DNA from: Elmis aenea
Taxonomy: Eukaryota; Arthropoda; Insecta; Coleoptera; Elmidae
Reading direction: 5' to 3'
DNA length: 64,000 nt
Assembly (NCBI GenBank): GCA_947652605.1
Contig: OX393576.1
Location: forward strand, 17,820,575-17,884,574
The notes beneath the pieces are model-generated. The model saw nothing but the letters and a program-made list of their open reading frames with translations. It ran no database searches and had not been told where the DNA came from. Positions 1-12,580 of the stretch are shown piece after piece; positions within the stretch are counted from its first letter, which is position 1, and each line of letters opens with the position of its first letter. The position numbers and the translations under genes were made by a program.

Positions 1-170
1 TTAATGGTGTCACAGTCAACTACAACCCGTATTAAAAATAAGAAAGTTGATGCTAAAATAACAAATGAAGAAATGTAAATTTTTTTAACGAATTCAAAGC
101 TACCCAACAAAACTGTCCTGAAGCATGTTTCCAAAAAAGCAAGTTATAACTTATAAGTAATAATCGAAAA
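1..170 (-). repeat. Dispersed repeat, end of a copy cut by the window edge
   Basis: The reverse complement of this stretch resembles 39640-39815: both carry TTTTTAATACGGGTTG followed by a run reading TAGTTGRCTGTGACACC, and both have TTATAACTTGC about 120 bp away. It is therefore a copy of a dispersed family, cut by the window start. No coding potential is seen and the class is unknown. Confidence 0.5.
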
Positions 171-1457
171 CGTATTATGTTTTTGTTTTTTTTTTTTGTT
201 TTTTATAAATAATAAAAAAACTATTAATTTTTAAAAGATTTTTCCCACAAATAGTTGTTTTTAAATCATGGACCATTATGACTTATTTAAACAACTCGGT
301 ATACCTTACCGTTAGCCAGATCCCCATGCTGTTCACAATAACTGGGGCATCCTGTTTACCAATTATAAGTAATATTTTGAAAGTAATAACATTGCTAGTA
401 ATTTTTCGCAGTAGTCTGTAACTATTTTATTGAATTACGACATTAAATTGACATTATTTAAAAAAAAAAAGTACACTTACTTAGCAATGGTTAACTTTCT
501 TAAACTTTTCATAAACAATTAAAATCACAACATTGAAACTCAAACCGTAACTAAACCGTTTTCTCTGAACCGCTAACCGAATCCTTGTAAAAATAAAAAC
601 CATTGGTAGAAAAATTAAAATATACCAGATCCGGTAAATTTCTGTTTTCAACGTAATATTTATTAGAATGTCTGGGGTGTTACTTAAGAGTTTCTTCGAG
701 ACAGATAATTTTGGTAAACATGTTTTACACAAAAATTTTAAATTAATTCAAAATGCTGTAGAGCTAGTTTTATTATTCTTTTTTGTATGAGTATTTGTAA
801 AGCGGTTATTTGTCATAAATAATTGTGAATTATTGTCGGAAACAAAACATATAAACGAACGTATTTTTTACGCTTTAGCATTTCAATTTTTTCCAATTAT
901 ATTCAGAGTCAACGCGCATAATTTAAAATAATAAAAAGGTCTCGCAGACATAATTAATAATATAGCTAATTAGACATTTATAAAAGGTCTGCACGATGAT
1001 GCATTAACAACTCTAATTAGCCTTATTAATGAGGAACAAGGTATTTCGCGATATGAAAATCAGGTTTACCGACAAACGCGAGAAATACAGCAAATATGCA
1101 GCTCATTGTGCATTGAGTTATGCATCTCACATGTCATTAGAATAAATTGTATGCATTATGAACACGTAACTGCATGTGTAATAAATATATTGGTGACGGA
1201 ATTTAAGCACCATACCTACTGTGGAATATATTGCACTTTGTTTTTGTTTAGAATAATATTTCAAAAATTGTTGCCCAAAACCACTTTTTTGTTAATATTC
1301 TGGTAATTATTGCACAACAGAAAACCTTAGTAAAGAAAGTAAAAAAGTAACAATTTCAAAAGTTCTGCTGTAATCTAGCATTCAGTTAGTGTTCTTCATT
1401 TATATTTTCAGATTTGATCAAAATGTAACATGTGCAACTTAGAAAACTGTGATATTA
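171..1457. other. AT-rich intergenic stretch, no gene seen
   Basis: Only short open frames without recognisable domains. Homopolymer T runs lie near 180-210. I see no RNA gene, repeat array or coding signal here. Confidence 0.6.
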
Positions 1458-1767
1458 CAAGTACAACACCGATTTTCCGGCAACGGATGGTCCGGCACCG
1501 CCTTTAGTCCAGACAAAATAACTAGAGCAAATTTTAAATGACCACGGTCACCAGGATAGTCAGCTGGGTGTCCACAGATGGCGCTGTATGTAGGGCGTGC
1601 TTATTTTCATTATTTGCAATGCACTTGTTGGTGGTTATACCTGTGAGGTTTTTAACTTATTTTGTTGAAATTTTAATCCTAGCTTTGATTTCACGGTTGA
1701 TCCGGCAAATTAGTTAATCCAGCAAAGTTTTGGAACCTAGAGTGCCGGATAATCGGTGTTGTACCTG
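1458..1767. mobile_element. Tigger/pogo-like MITE (310 bp)
   Basis: The ends are inverted repeats: left CAAGTACAACACCGATTTTC, right the complement of CAGGTACAACACCGATTATC. TA dinucleotides lie immediately outside both ends (1456-1457 and 1768-1769), as expected for Tc1/mariner-pogo insertions. The CCGATTATCCGG core recalls pogo/Tigger termini, which is a family-level inference. No transposase is encoded, so the element is non-autonomous. The inside is moderately CpG-rich and contains further GGTCCGGCA and TGATCCGGCA motifs. Confidence 0.62.
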
Positions 1768-3323
1768 TATAGGACTAACAAAGTTAGTTAAATTAGCAAA
1801 GTTGTGAACGATTATATAAATATCTTAATGACACTTAAAAAGTTATCAAGTGTTGCCAATTAAAAAAAAGTCCTAGAAAATTTGCAAAATGTTTTAAGAA
1901 TGAAAACAAAACAATTAATAGTGGGTAGTAAACAGAGTGTTTCTTAAGTATTGCAAAAAAATCGGGAGGTGATTCCTTATCAAAAATTAAAGGGGGTCTT
2001 TTATATAAACTTTCGTAGTTGCACCGCCTATACGGGAGTGGTAAAATTAGGTTTTTATTTTATTTCTCGAATTTGGAGAAATTTAGGAGAATTATATTTG
2101 GTAGATGTTTTATTACTACTTATTAAAAGGTTTCCCATGGTAATATTTTCAATCATCTCCCACCTTCACTGGGGGCTGAAAAGTGCGACCTCTGTTGGTT
2201 TTTTTATCAGAACTTTTTGGTGGGTTAAAATTTTGCAATTTTTAAATTTTTTTTTTCTCGTAAAACCTACAGTTTTTGAGTAAAAAATAATATAAGTGAA
2301 CATGCACCATTAAAAAATATTCCAATATAAAAAGATTTATTTTGGTGGTTACCATGGTTTGTTTATGTTCATAGTGGGTAGAATTTTGACCCACCAAGAA
2401 ATTCTGATTAAACAACCAACAGGGATCGCACTTTCCAGCTCGCTGTGAAGGTGGAAAATGATTAAAAATATTACTATGGGAAACCTTTTAATAGATATAA
2501 AACATCTACCAAATATCATTCTCCTACATTTCTCCAAATTTGAGGAATAAAATTAAAACCTAATTTTACCGCTCCTTTTTAGCGGGGTGTAACTCCGAAA
2601 GGAGACGTCTAAGGAAAAAATGTATATAAAATACCCTCCTTAATTTTTGATAAGGAATCACCTCCCGATTTTTTTTTTACAATACTTAAGAAACACCCTG
2701 TATATATAGATAATTTTACGTAGGTACATTAGGATGAAAACTTAAATACTTTTTTAAATGTAGCAATTTGATGAAGTTTAAAGACTTTTTTGAAACGGCA
2801 ATCTTAGTTGGCTATGAGGTAATTACTTTTTTTTTAAATAAATTATTCCGTAACATTGTTCAGCGAATTTTTTAGTACCTAATGCTGTGTCTATGAAATT
2901 CAAAGTAACCTTTTGTCATGGCGTGTTAAGACATATGTAAGTTTCAAACAACTAAAATACTTCAATATTCCTTCTGAAACAGGTTGTAAAAAAAAACCAG
3001 CAACAACACCTTTTAAGAAAGTTGTTTACTTATACTGATATCATATTTAAAATTCAATAATTATAAGTCAGAATACTACAAAAAAATAACAGCCCTGCAA
3101 AAAATATATTCACGGTGAAGCAATTAAATTTTAAATTTATTACATTTAATTGACTCAAATTTATTCTCTATAAATAATGATTCTCTGCGTGTAAGGTATG
3201 TTGTACTTGGTAATTAAAATAATTAAAGGATACTTAATGCTAGAAGTTTGTTAATTATTATCGGATTTTGTCCTATTCGTTCTAATTACAAGTTACTAAC
3301 GATTAATATAATTGGATTTTAAT
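1768..3323. other. Intergenic DNA around the foldback element
   Basis: Outside the foldback element the stretch is AT-rich. Around 2760-2825 there is a fragment reading TTAGTTGGCTATGAGG that resembles a segment of the dispersed repeats at 9363 and 36271. The last 8 bases (3316-3323, ATTTTAAT) are the left target duplication of the hAT element that follows. Confidence 0.5.
1933..2700. mobile_element. Foldback element with arms of about 330 bp
   Basis: Two long inverted arms (about 1933-2270 and 2370-2700) flank a short centre. The left arm starts CAGAGTGTTTCTTAAGTATT and the right arm ends with the complement of CAGGGTGTTTCTTAAG. Within the arms, GGGAGGTGATTCCTTATC, TTTGGTAGATGTTTTA and AAGGTTTCCCATGGTAAT all recur in inverted orientation with a few mismatches. 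Short open frames in the arms are artefacts of the repeat. Arm divergence looks like roughly 10-20 percent by eye. The element has no transposase and would fold into a long hairpin if transcribed. Confidence 0.75.
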
Positions 3324-4515
3324 CAGGGACTGAGAACGGAACGAAAACGAAAACGTTAAACGAAATTAACCGAAATTTTTTTAAGAACGAAAACGAAACC
3401 GAAAACGAAATTATTATTTTTCGTTCAAGAACGAAAACGAAATAAATATTTTCCAAAACCGGTTTTAACCGGTTTTAACCGGTTTTGTCGCTATTTCAAT
3501 TTTATTTGTTAAACACAAACGCGAATTTACCTTCTGTGCTGGGGAGACTCCACGAGGCAGTAAAAAATCTCACTTAAAATAAGTGAGCTTCACTTTTCTC
3601 CATATATTTACGTGAATATGTATTAACCACTTTATTGTTTATACTTGCAATTTCGTGTAACACAATTAACGGTACAGATATTTTCTATTTCTAATTTGTT
3701 CTTTAGATCATCAATATAGAATATACACTTGATTGGATATATATTATCAATGTGTATGTTTTATTTGCGTTTAGACATAATAATAGTAAAAGTTATTTTT
3801 ACTTAGAAAAGGACTAATGTAAAAGAAGATTTATTGGAAGATGTGTTGCTAGTAAGATTTAACGGAATGTGAAAATGTATATTGTATGGTATATACAAAC
3901 TATAAAGTTTAAGTACATTTCAAGTTAATATTAAGTTTTTTTTTAATATCTTTTTTATTTATAACATTTAGTAAATTATCCACTTGAATTCATTCTTTTG
4001 TCTTTTTAAATAATTACAGCAGTATCTTATTTAATTCAAAAGCCTAGATTTTTTGTACTAAAACAAATTTAAAACAGCACTTGCTATATTTTCATCTTTT
4101 TAGATAAAGATCGTGTGTCTAATTTAATCTAATCACGTTGTGTTTTTGCACCTTACAATAAAACAATAAAATGGTTAAATGTTAATGTGTTTAACGATTT
4201 GGTAAATTTAATATGGCGATGGTTCGCCAGTCTAAAATATGCTGTCCGTGAGCATCAAACCCCATCGTCATCGTTTATATTTTAGTTGAGATGCAAATAT
4301 TGTTATCGTATTTATAGAGGGTTATGGTGACTAGAAAAAAAATTGATTTTTTGACGACAAAAAAAAATATTGTAAAACCGGTTTTAACCGTTATTATTTC
4401 GGTTCACGAAAACGAAAAAAGATTTTTTTCGGTTAGAACGAAAAGAACGAAAACGATATCTTTCGTTTTCGTTCTGAACAGAAACGAACGGAATTTTTTT
4501 CGTTTTTAGTCCCTG
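3324..4515. mobile_element. Non-autonomous hAT element (1192 bp) with 8-bp TSD
   Basis: The element begins CAGGGACTGAGAACGG and ends TTTTTAGTCCCTG. It is flanked by perfect 8-bp direct repeats, ATTTTAAT, at 3316-3323 and 4516-4523. CAGGG termini and 8-bp duplications are diagnostic of the hAT superfamily. Both subterminal regions are packed with short AACGAAAACG repeats (3345-3440 and 4405-4500), plus AACCGGTTTT repeats at 3460-3485 and 4375-4390. The middle is AT-rich and encodes no transposase; the 61-codon frame at 4324-4509 is simply the subterminal repeat translated. Movement would need a transposase supplied from elsewhere. Confidence 0.82.
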
Positions 4516-4523
4516 ATTTTAAT

Positions 4524-6706
4524 TGATTTGATAACATTAAACTGAACTGATTTATTTTAAGTTAATACAATAATTTACTAAAGACAATACAAAAATAAGC
4601 TTTCTTGCAAGAAAGTTAAAAAAAAAATATTTGTAATAAGTTTAGACAAAAAAGAGATGTTTTTTTGGGCTTAATCGTTAAAATATTTTTTTTTTACTTC
4701 AGCCTTGTTATTTTATTAACTTAATTTAAACACAACATTGTGTTGTACTAAACTTATATCTTTATCTTTTAGTGTTTTTATTGACAAAACCCAAAAATTT
4801 TGTATTGCCAACTCCATTATTGGATAGGATATAAAAAAAACTACGGTTTTGCTCTACTTTTAATGTTTCGCAGATACAATTGTCTATAACTGTAAGCATA
4901 TGAGAGATCACTGAAAGAGGTAGTCAAGAAACTGTAATGAAAGCAACAGTTGACTGCATTTCTAAATATTTTGATTTATACCAGACGCATTTTTTGTAAC
5001 ATTGAACTTTTCAACAAACTTTGTAACTAAAATATTATTAGAATTTAAAATAACTTGAGCATGCAATGAATTACATATCGTAAATATCACATAGCAAAAT
5101 AAAAAATTTAAAAAGATTAGTTAAAATCATTAATAATTTCCAGGTAAACAAATACTTGATGATAGAGGCTGGGAGGATATTTTTTTTAAAACTTTTTCCT
5201 AAAAATTAAAGAAACATTGTGAACCATTTTATTAAAAATTCACTTATTTATTGTTTCATATTAATGTTTATTCCTAAAAAGTTTTACAGGTTCGTGCCTC
5301 TACATCAGCAGAAAAGCGTTTTTTTTTTCATAAATAAACGCGCATTTGTCATAAAAATTGTAAATATTGAAAAATTATAGTAAGTTTAGTAAATATTAGT
5401 TTTTAAAAGATACATTCATACATTAATTATCAAAATATATGTACCTAAATTTGATTGGTTACTTAAACTAAATTGATTTTAATTACCAACTGTAACTTTT
5501 TCGTTATAATTAAAAAAATTAAATAAAACAGGCAAAATTATTCTAATCGTCTCTTTCTTCCTACACGTCATTTCTTTAATAAAAAACCATGCTTATACGA
5601 TATAAGTTTTTTAAGTTAGCATTAACGGTGGAAGTTAATCTATCTAAACTTTAAAATAAACATTGCAAAAATAACATATATGAAGATACGTTTTGAGAGA
5701 AGTCTGTGAAAAAAATCAAAATAAGTCATTGAACACTGACCAATAATTTAAGCTTATAATTACTAATAAATAGTCACTAATTAACGTTTTATTCCGTTAA
5801 TAAATGTTTTCAACACAGCAGAAACAGTTTGGATGTATTTTCTTTATTTTGATCAGACAAACCTTGAAATGTTATTGTGTTAAATTTTATTCTTTTATAG
5901 TTAACCGCTTCTAAATTATTCGCATTTTTTGGCATAATTTGTTTTGTTGGTCTCTAATAACCACGATATATCTAATCATATTTAGGTCGAATCCGTTCGT
6001 GATATAATATTTTGCCAAGAAAATATTTCTCGAGAAACCAGTTATGTATCAAGGAAATATACCAGACAGTAGACAAAGCCCTACTGTGCAGATTACAACA
6101 AAAATCGTCTGTTGATTATGCAATTGGAAAATCTGACCGAGCCAACACCTATATCCATAAAGAACAAATCAAGAAGGAATTTTAGAACAATAGAAACAAC
6201 TAATAATTTTCACTTTTTGTGCACCGTAAAGTTACATATACAAAATAAAAAAACTGACTTGTCTAAACGTCTAAACAAATAAACCGGTTAACATAAAAAA
6301 ACAAGAATGTTATTATTCTTCGCATAACCATTTTTTTTTATTTGCCATAATTATTTTATGGCAGTCTAATAAGTCATAGTTAAATAACATTTAAGTATAA
6401 CAAAATTTTAGATAAAGTACTTTTAAGTTTTATTTTTTTAAATTAAAATAACCGATTTTATTATTCGACAATACTGGAGTTGATTTAATTATTTTATCTT
6501 TATTAAAAGTTTAAAAAATTCTATACCAATGCTTTTTGGACTTAAACAAATGTGGATATTTGATAAGCTAAAAGAGATATTTTTTAATTCCGATTTAATT
6601 TCAGCTTTGTTTTACATAACCAAACAGATTTTGAAGTGTTACGCCACTGAGCACTATTATTAAAAATGCTAAGAATACTACAGTTTATATAAAAGCAAAA
6701 CATAGT
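4524..6706. other. AT-rich intergenic stretch, nothing recognised
   Basis: Very AT-rich, with long poly-A and poly-T runs. No open frame of note, no inverted termini that I can see and no RNA gene. Confidence 0.55.
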
Positions 6707-7687
6707 AAGCGCCGCTTATTGTGTTGCTTGGTTATAAGAATTAGCCGCTTTATAGGGTCAATTTTAGTAAAAGCAATGCAATGCATTACACTATATTATC
6801 ATCGTTTACTAAAAATAAATGTTTGCAAAAAACAATTAAACTATGTTTATATTTCTAACACTTTCGCTTGAGTGAGTAGTAACTAACTTACGATTAATAA
6901 AAAAAAAGGATCACTTTGGGTTTCGATAGTAAATAGAGTGCGTTTACAAAATTATGAGAACATTTAAGGGATGTTTTAAAAAAGCTTATGCCTACATTTC
7001 AAAGCTGTTTTCATCAACTTTCAGCAGAGCTACAAATGACACGTGGGAAAAGGCGTTATCCTGCAAAAAAAAACACCTTTGGAAAGCCGTGTTTTCACAA
7101 TTTTTGTACATTTTCTTAATAAAAATCAGTAAATATTCTTCTTTTCCTTATTCCAATCGTATTCCAAACACCGGAACTATTCCAAGAGACTGTTGCACAC
7201 GACTGGACTTTTTGATCACTTTGTATTTGTACATGCTTCCACAGTACTTTCGCTTTTGTTTATCAGGAATTATCAAAGCTATTGTTTTATCAACCCCTTC
7301 GTATATGTGTATGCTTCAAAAATGAAGTTATTATTAAAAACTTCTTTATACGACCACTTTGCTATTACTGTACAACCTGCCTGTATAGTAAGAGGGTCTT
7401 TATAATTATAAAAGTAGACTCACGTCAAAATTGACAATAATTAACTTTACTATTGCCAAGAAGCCGATAAAATCGTATATATTATGTGGTCGTAGAAAAA
7501 GTATAGTACAAAACTCTAGTTCTAAAGCAATTTCCACTCGAGCGTAATACGTACTTAATTAAACTGAAGTTTTTTTGGAAAACTATTCAAGTATGGCAAA
7601 CTTTAGAAGTATATTGTCACGCAATAGAATCGCCGATTATAAGAATCAAATTTGATAACACAAATGTGATCACAATAAGCGGCGCTT
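6707..7687. mobile_element. Unclassified element with 17-bp perfect inverted termini
   Basis: AAGCGCCGCTTATTGTG at 6707-6723 is matched exactly by its reverse complement at 7671-7687. This is striking in AT-rich DNA and suggests the two ends of a 981-bp transposon. I could not identify a clear target duplication, so the class is open. A 123-codon frame (6954-7325) lies inside. It has no domain I recognise and is rich in Phe, Tyr, Ile and Ser, as AT-rich DNA would give by chance, so I do not call it a gene. Confidence 0.5.
7413..7511 (+). repeat. Relic of the repeat seen at 52106 and 60165
   Basis: This short stretch shares the order of motifs GACTCACGTCAAAATTGACA, GCCAAGAAGCCG, ATATTATGTGGTCGTAG and AAAAAGTATAG with the longer copy at 60285-60395. 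It matches the reverse complement of the copy at 52106-52535. It is a degenerate fragment and ends where the palindromic head of the longer copies would begin. Confidence 0.6.
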
Positions 7688-9362
7688 GCTGTATTTTAAA
7701 TTTACAAAACACGTTCTTGAAGCAATTAAAAAACCCATCAAATGCTATTTCACGTATGTATGTACATCAAATTAATGTGTTCATAAGAATTGCATCTGAT
7801 CTATGTTAATTTTTAATTTAAGGATATAAATTAAAATATTTACAGAAACAAAAGAAAATTAATATGCAGTGTGGAGAGATAAAAGCGGGTGCTGTCAATA
7901 TCTTGGGTTGTCAAGACTTGTAGAAAGAGGGTGGGTGACGAATGACTAATGGTTTTCACTTGGTAGAACATTTAGGAACTGCAAGGAACGTTAAACTTCG
8001 GCCTTAAACTATTTTCTATAAATATGTAATTGCTTTATCATATCTTGCATAGTTATACAGTTTTATAATATTACACACATATGTAACTTATTAAATTATT
8101 TATAAAACATTTAGTTCTTCGTTTAGGGACCTTGGGTTTTGGTTAAATTGGAAATCGACCTTTGTCGTAAATACATAAATTATGAAACGTTAAAATATGT
8201 ATCAGCGTTGACTATATAAAACGATAGGTAATCATATAAAAAAACAACAATCATCTAAATTTATATTTTTTGTAAGCTACACATGAGTAGGTGCAATTAT
8301 GTTAATATAACAAACATAATGACCATTTTTTTGCGCTGGGTCGGTTGTCAGAAAGATTTCATCGCTAACCTAGTTTCTCACCGCTGTATTAGACTAATTA
8401 ACTAATTATGTTAAGAGTAGCAGTTGTTTTTTTTTTTTAGTGTATTCACTTTCGGTTTCTTTATGAGAGAATTTTGATTTTTTAAATCTACGCACATTCA
8501 CAACTTTTGGTGGACTTACCTAAATATAAAATAATATTGCTTTTATGTAATAGAAAACCCACAAATTAACTGATATACTAAAATAAGTTTTATGAATTAA
8601 ATTTTCGAACAGTGGTACCTAGTAAATAAAATAAGTCAACATGAAATTAAAGAAAAAAAATATAATACGACTTACCACAAAAAAAAAACTGTTGTTTATT
8701 TATAAAATGTATAATTTACTACTGAGTAACGCGGATAACTTTTGTTTTTATGTGAGATAGAGAATCAGTTAAATGATTAAACTTTGGCAGAATTACAAAA
8801 GAGTTTGGCTATAGCGTTTAAAAAAACAACTATTGCCTGTTTTTGGAAAAACCGCAAAGAGGTAAATATTAAGAAATCTTAAACACAAATACCTTTTTAA
8901 TTATGAGAGACAAAAAACAGTTGCACAGATAATTTTTAAACAAATTAACGCAAACTGCCACTAAGATACTAATCGTTTTTCAAGTTAAGCGGTTAATACC
9001 TAATGCTAATTATTATGTAGTTTTTTTATTAAGGAACCAAAATGTGTAAATTTTCATGCTAAACCTGGCTTATTTCTACAAGTATATATTAAAAAAAAAC
9101 ATAATTTAAACTAAGGCTTCTTTCGTTAAGAGAAAATTTCAAGTTACCTTCTATGTTGCTATGTGTTCGATAGATATCCCTATCAAGCTAACATACTTAT
9201 TTTTAAGAAAAAATTTAAAGTTGACAAACTTGTAAATTTTTTCATTAAGCATTAAACATGAAGCAGTATTAATTTTTAATTTTTCATATATTTTTTTCTC
9301 CAAGATTTACATAATTTTTTCTTTTTATCAGAAACTGTTGACATTACAAATAACAACGTACA
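7688..9362. other. Intergenic stretch, no gene
   Basis: AT-rich with no coding signal. One GC-richer patch near 8335-8410 ends in CTAATTAACTAATTATG, a cluster of homeodomain-type TAAT cores. Such cores are common by chance at this base composition, so I do not annotate it as an enhancer. Confidence 0.5.
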
Positions 9363-9930
9363 CAGGTTGACAATAATCTACACGTGTTGTAAGTATGGGT
9401 ACCTTTGTTATTATAAGAGTTACATAGTCGGTTTAATTACCAATGTTGGGCAAAATTTTAAAATGAATTTAATGCAATTTTGACATTTCACCTAAACCTT
9501 CAAATTGTTTTGATGTTTTGAAAAAACTAAAAACAGTATATTTATAATGGTAAATCATTCCATAGCCACCTATGTTAAAATCAAAATGTGAAATGAATCC
9601 TGTAGATATTTTTACGAAGAATTAGAAAAAAAAAATCTAAAAAGTCACGGCAGTCGATTTTTCAGAAATAAGCTAAACATTACTTTTTTTAAATGGCAAC
9701 CATAGTTGGCTATGGGTTCATTTAAAATGTTTTTAAATGTTTCATTTTGACTGGATTGTTAGGTTTAACTTATGTAAATAAGCAAGTTATAACAATTGAA
9801 AAAAAAAACAAAAGATCACATAAATAAGCTACCTGTACTTAATTAAACACAAAAATTTAAAAACTTAAATAATTTAAGATGTTTTTCACATTTTATGATA
9901 ATTTATGATTTTTCACTTACTATTACTATA
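9363..9930 (+). repeat. Dispersed repeat copy (CAGGTTGACA family)
   Basis: Begins CAGGTTGACAATAATCTACA and continues with TTACATAGTCGGTT and CATAGTTGGCTATGGG. The same motifs occur in the same order at 36271-36570. The distal part (9780-9920) instead matches 39925-40060, sharing CATAAATAAG and CTGTACTTAATTAAACACA. This makes it a longer composite copy or two adjacent repeats. It does not encode a protein. Confidence 0.55.
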
Positions 9931-12239
9931 AAATCTAAATTATTATATGTTAGAGGTGTATCCTTCTCTCTATAGGTAATAAAAAGATCTGCCTCTTGTA
10001 GATAATACGGTTTGACTGATAGTCGTTGTAGCTTGTAGATACTATTGCATCCAGTTAATTTTCGTAGACAAACTACCAATAAAAAGATTAAACTGTTTTA
10101 TGTAGTGTTAATAACACATATTATCATATGCATTAAATGAGTCGTTTATAAAGTATGTAGGTGAACCTAATAGGTCTACATGAATAAAAATATTTTAGTG
10201 TTGTCAGTTTAACTGAACTTGCTTTTAAACATGGAGAACCGACGACGAGGTAAATTTTTTGTTGTATCAATTTTTCGTAAACAGTAAACCATACACAATT
10301 ATAAAATATTTAAAAATATATTTTACAAATGCCAGTGCAATGACTTCGGAATTTGTCATGCTTCCGCTTGTAGCCTTAATTCACAGATAGTAAACTCAAA
10401 AGTAGATTCAGGTTTAGTAATATTAAGAAAACATAAGCTTAGGTTCATAAAATATCTTTCTTGTGGTTCAATGGTGAAGATCTAAAAACTGTTTTTTAGG
10501 TGACTTTTGTATAAATTAAGGTGTTGCCTAAATTAAATATTAATTTCTATGTCCTGTTAATTTGATTTTAATATCTGCGGTAGAATTTACGTGTAGCTAA
10601 TTTTCTTATTTTTTATCACTTCATGTGATTGATGAACGTATAGGAATGTTAAGCGCTTAAATATTTTATTATGTTTGACGATACAAAACCAAAATTACCT
10701 TTTAATTTTGAATTTGCAAGTCGATTGTGTATTCGACATTTAATTAAATTAATAACGCTAAGCCGTACAACGGGACCAGAATATTAGTAATTTGCAAGTT
10801 CGATAAAACGAATATTTTGTATGAAGCCATCTGTAATGATTTATTGCAGGTATCTGAGGCCCGACTTATAAATTACCAAGAGCCAGAACCACCACACGCT
10901 TATTACCTTAGCATTGTGAGTAAGATGTAACGTTAAATTAATTTACTGAGTTGCTTGGTTGGTAAGTGTATTTGGATAAGGGTTATGTTATCAAGGTGTT
11001 GACACGGGTAAGATTCAAATCATAAATTAGTACTTTAGCTAAAGCACAAATAATTTATGTGTTAATTTATATTCTATCGTCTAATAACAGTGATACCTAT
11101 ACAAAATTTTCATAATTAACGTTACATGATTTTAGTGAGTCTTTTATTGCTGAAGGTAAATACCAAAACAATATTTTCCATCACCCAGACCTTCTGTAAG
11201 ATTGACAAAAACCCGTTTTATTGTAAAGCCTATAGGTACAGTAAGTAGGTACCATAACAAAATTTCATTTTAACCATTTTGATAGATCTTACACATGTTG
11301 AATTATTGTAAAAGGTTTTAGTTGAATGTTTGGTGACTACTGTATGATCGAATCGAATTAGCGTAACACCGTTAATTAAAAAAGGGTACTTTGTGTGCAA
11401 AATAATGTAATCAAGATCAAATTTAAGTTCCTGATATTTTCTGTGCAAAATGTGTAGTGTATGTATAGTGATGGTTTTGGTCAGAACCTCAGAACGTTTA
11501 CAGAGAAGTATATGTCTGCTATTCCTACGGTTTGCGAGAATAAATATATCATTGCATAAATGTTAGGTAGCCTTTATTTGACTATAACATACGTTAAAAT
11601 CAAACATAATATGCTGTATCTTTCGCTGTTCCCACGATAAGTTTCATGTTTTACCTCAGTTCTGAAACCGATCGAAAAGTACTATTATTGATGATAATAT
11701 TACCTAATAAAGGGCCACTCCGTACGCGAATAGGACATCTGCAGTTAAGCGTTTTAGTTAACGATGTCAAACAAGAACGAACGAAATTTCAAAATAAATG
11801 CATAATTATAATCTTGTGGTACAACATTTCCATATAGAAAAACGTTCCGTGTTTTTAAAATGGGTCTATCTTTTTGACAAAGTCTCGCCGTAATATTCCG
11901 AAGATATATTTATATGTTAAGCACAAAAAAACTGTCCAGGAACACGAGTCACAAATAAAATAACAATTTTTCTAAAATTTTGGTATATCATTGTAAATAT
12001 TTTGTAATTAGCACCTAGAGTAACTATATAGTTTACTTAGCACCTGTTTTTTTCGCTAAGACGTTGACACAAATTCCAATAGCCTGAAATACTGAAAAGT
12101 GCAAGTGTTTAAATGAAAATGCGGCAGTTTTTAACGTAAAATCGTTTCACTAACACAATACATGAAACCAACACTGCTCAGCTGAGCATCAAATCTTAAA
12201 CAATTCACAACAAATTATCAATTTCTAACCCTCTGAGTC
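9931..12239. other. Upstream intergenic DNA approaching Scr
   Basis: No gene is recognised. A GC-richer patch at about 10740-10930 contains TGATTTATTG at 10837-10846, which fits the TGATNNATNN form bound by Hox-Extradenticle pairs, and several TTAAT cores. The remainder is AT-rich. The flank 12060-12240 grades into the GC-richer promoter block. Confidence 0.45.
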
Positions 12240-12518
12240 CCGCCTCTTGCCCCGCCAAAACTCCACCCCGCGCTTGCGCCCGACTCCGATTAACACGCTG
12301 AACACGCTACTTTGGAAGCTTCCCCTCCTTCTGGACCGTCTCTGTTTAACTTGCAATATTAACGCAGACCGTCTCCTTTATGGAGTCGCTCTTTGCCCCG
12401 CTAAAACCAGATGTTCCGAAGAATCGCATCCTCGCACACTAAACCCAATCAACGTGTGGGATTGGGCAGTTGTGGCGCCGCTACGCAATCGTCTCGACGC
12501 GAATGTCTATCACTATCA

Positions 12519-12580
12519 TATAAACCTCCACGTGACTCGGTTGGGCGCAGTATCTTGACGACCTTAACTCAATATAGTCG
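12519..12580 (+). promoter_or_regulatory. Candidate Scr core promoter (TATA, Inr, DPE)
   Basis: TATAAA at 12519-12524 lies 30 bp upstream of an A at 12549 in the initiator-like GCAGTA. From that A, positions +28 to +32 (12576-12580) read AGTCG, a full match to the arthropod DPE consensus RGWYV at the required spacing. The initiator matches four of six positions of TCAKTY. The block is GC-rich against its surroundings and lies 341 bp upstream of the Scr ATG. Many fly Hox promoters are known to use Inr plus DPE. That this is the real start site is inference. Confidence 0.45.

Noticed and set aside
6954..7325. 123-codon ATG frame inside the 17-bp-TIR element
   Set aside because: No recognisable domain and no codon or composition signal; kept only as a remark under the element.
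10231..10250. ATGGAGAACCGACGACGAG followed by GTAAAT, a possible short upstream coding exon, with TCAGTT at 10204
   Set aside because: Too short to support; no downstream acceptor or protein continuity can be shown, and the exon at 12890 already starts with the conserved Scr N-terminus.
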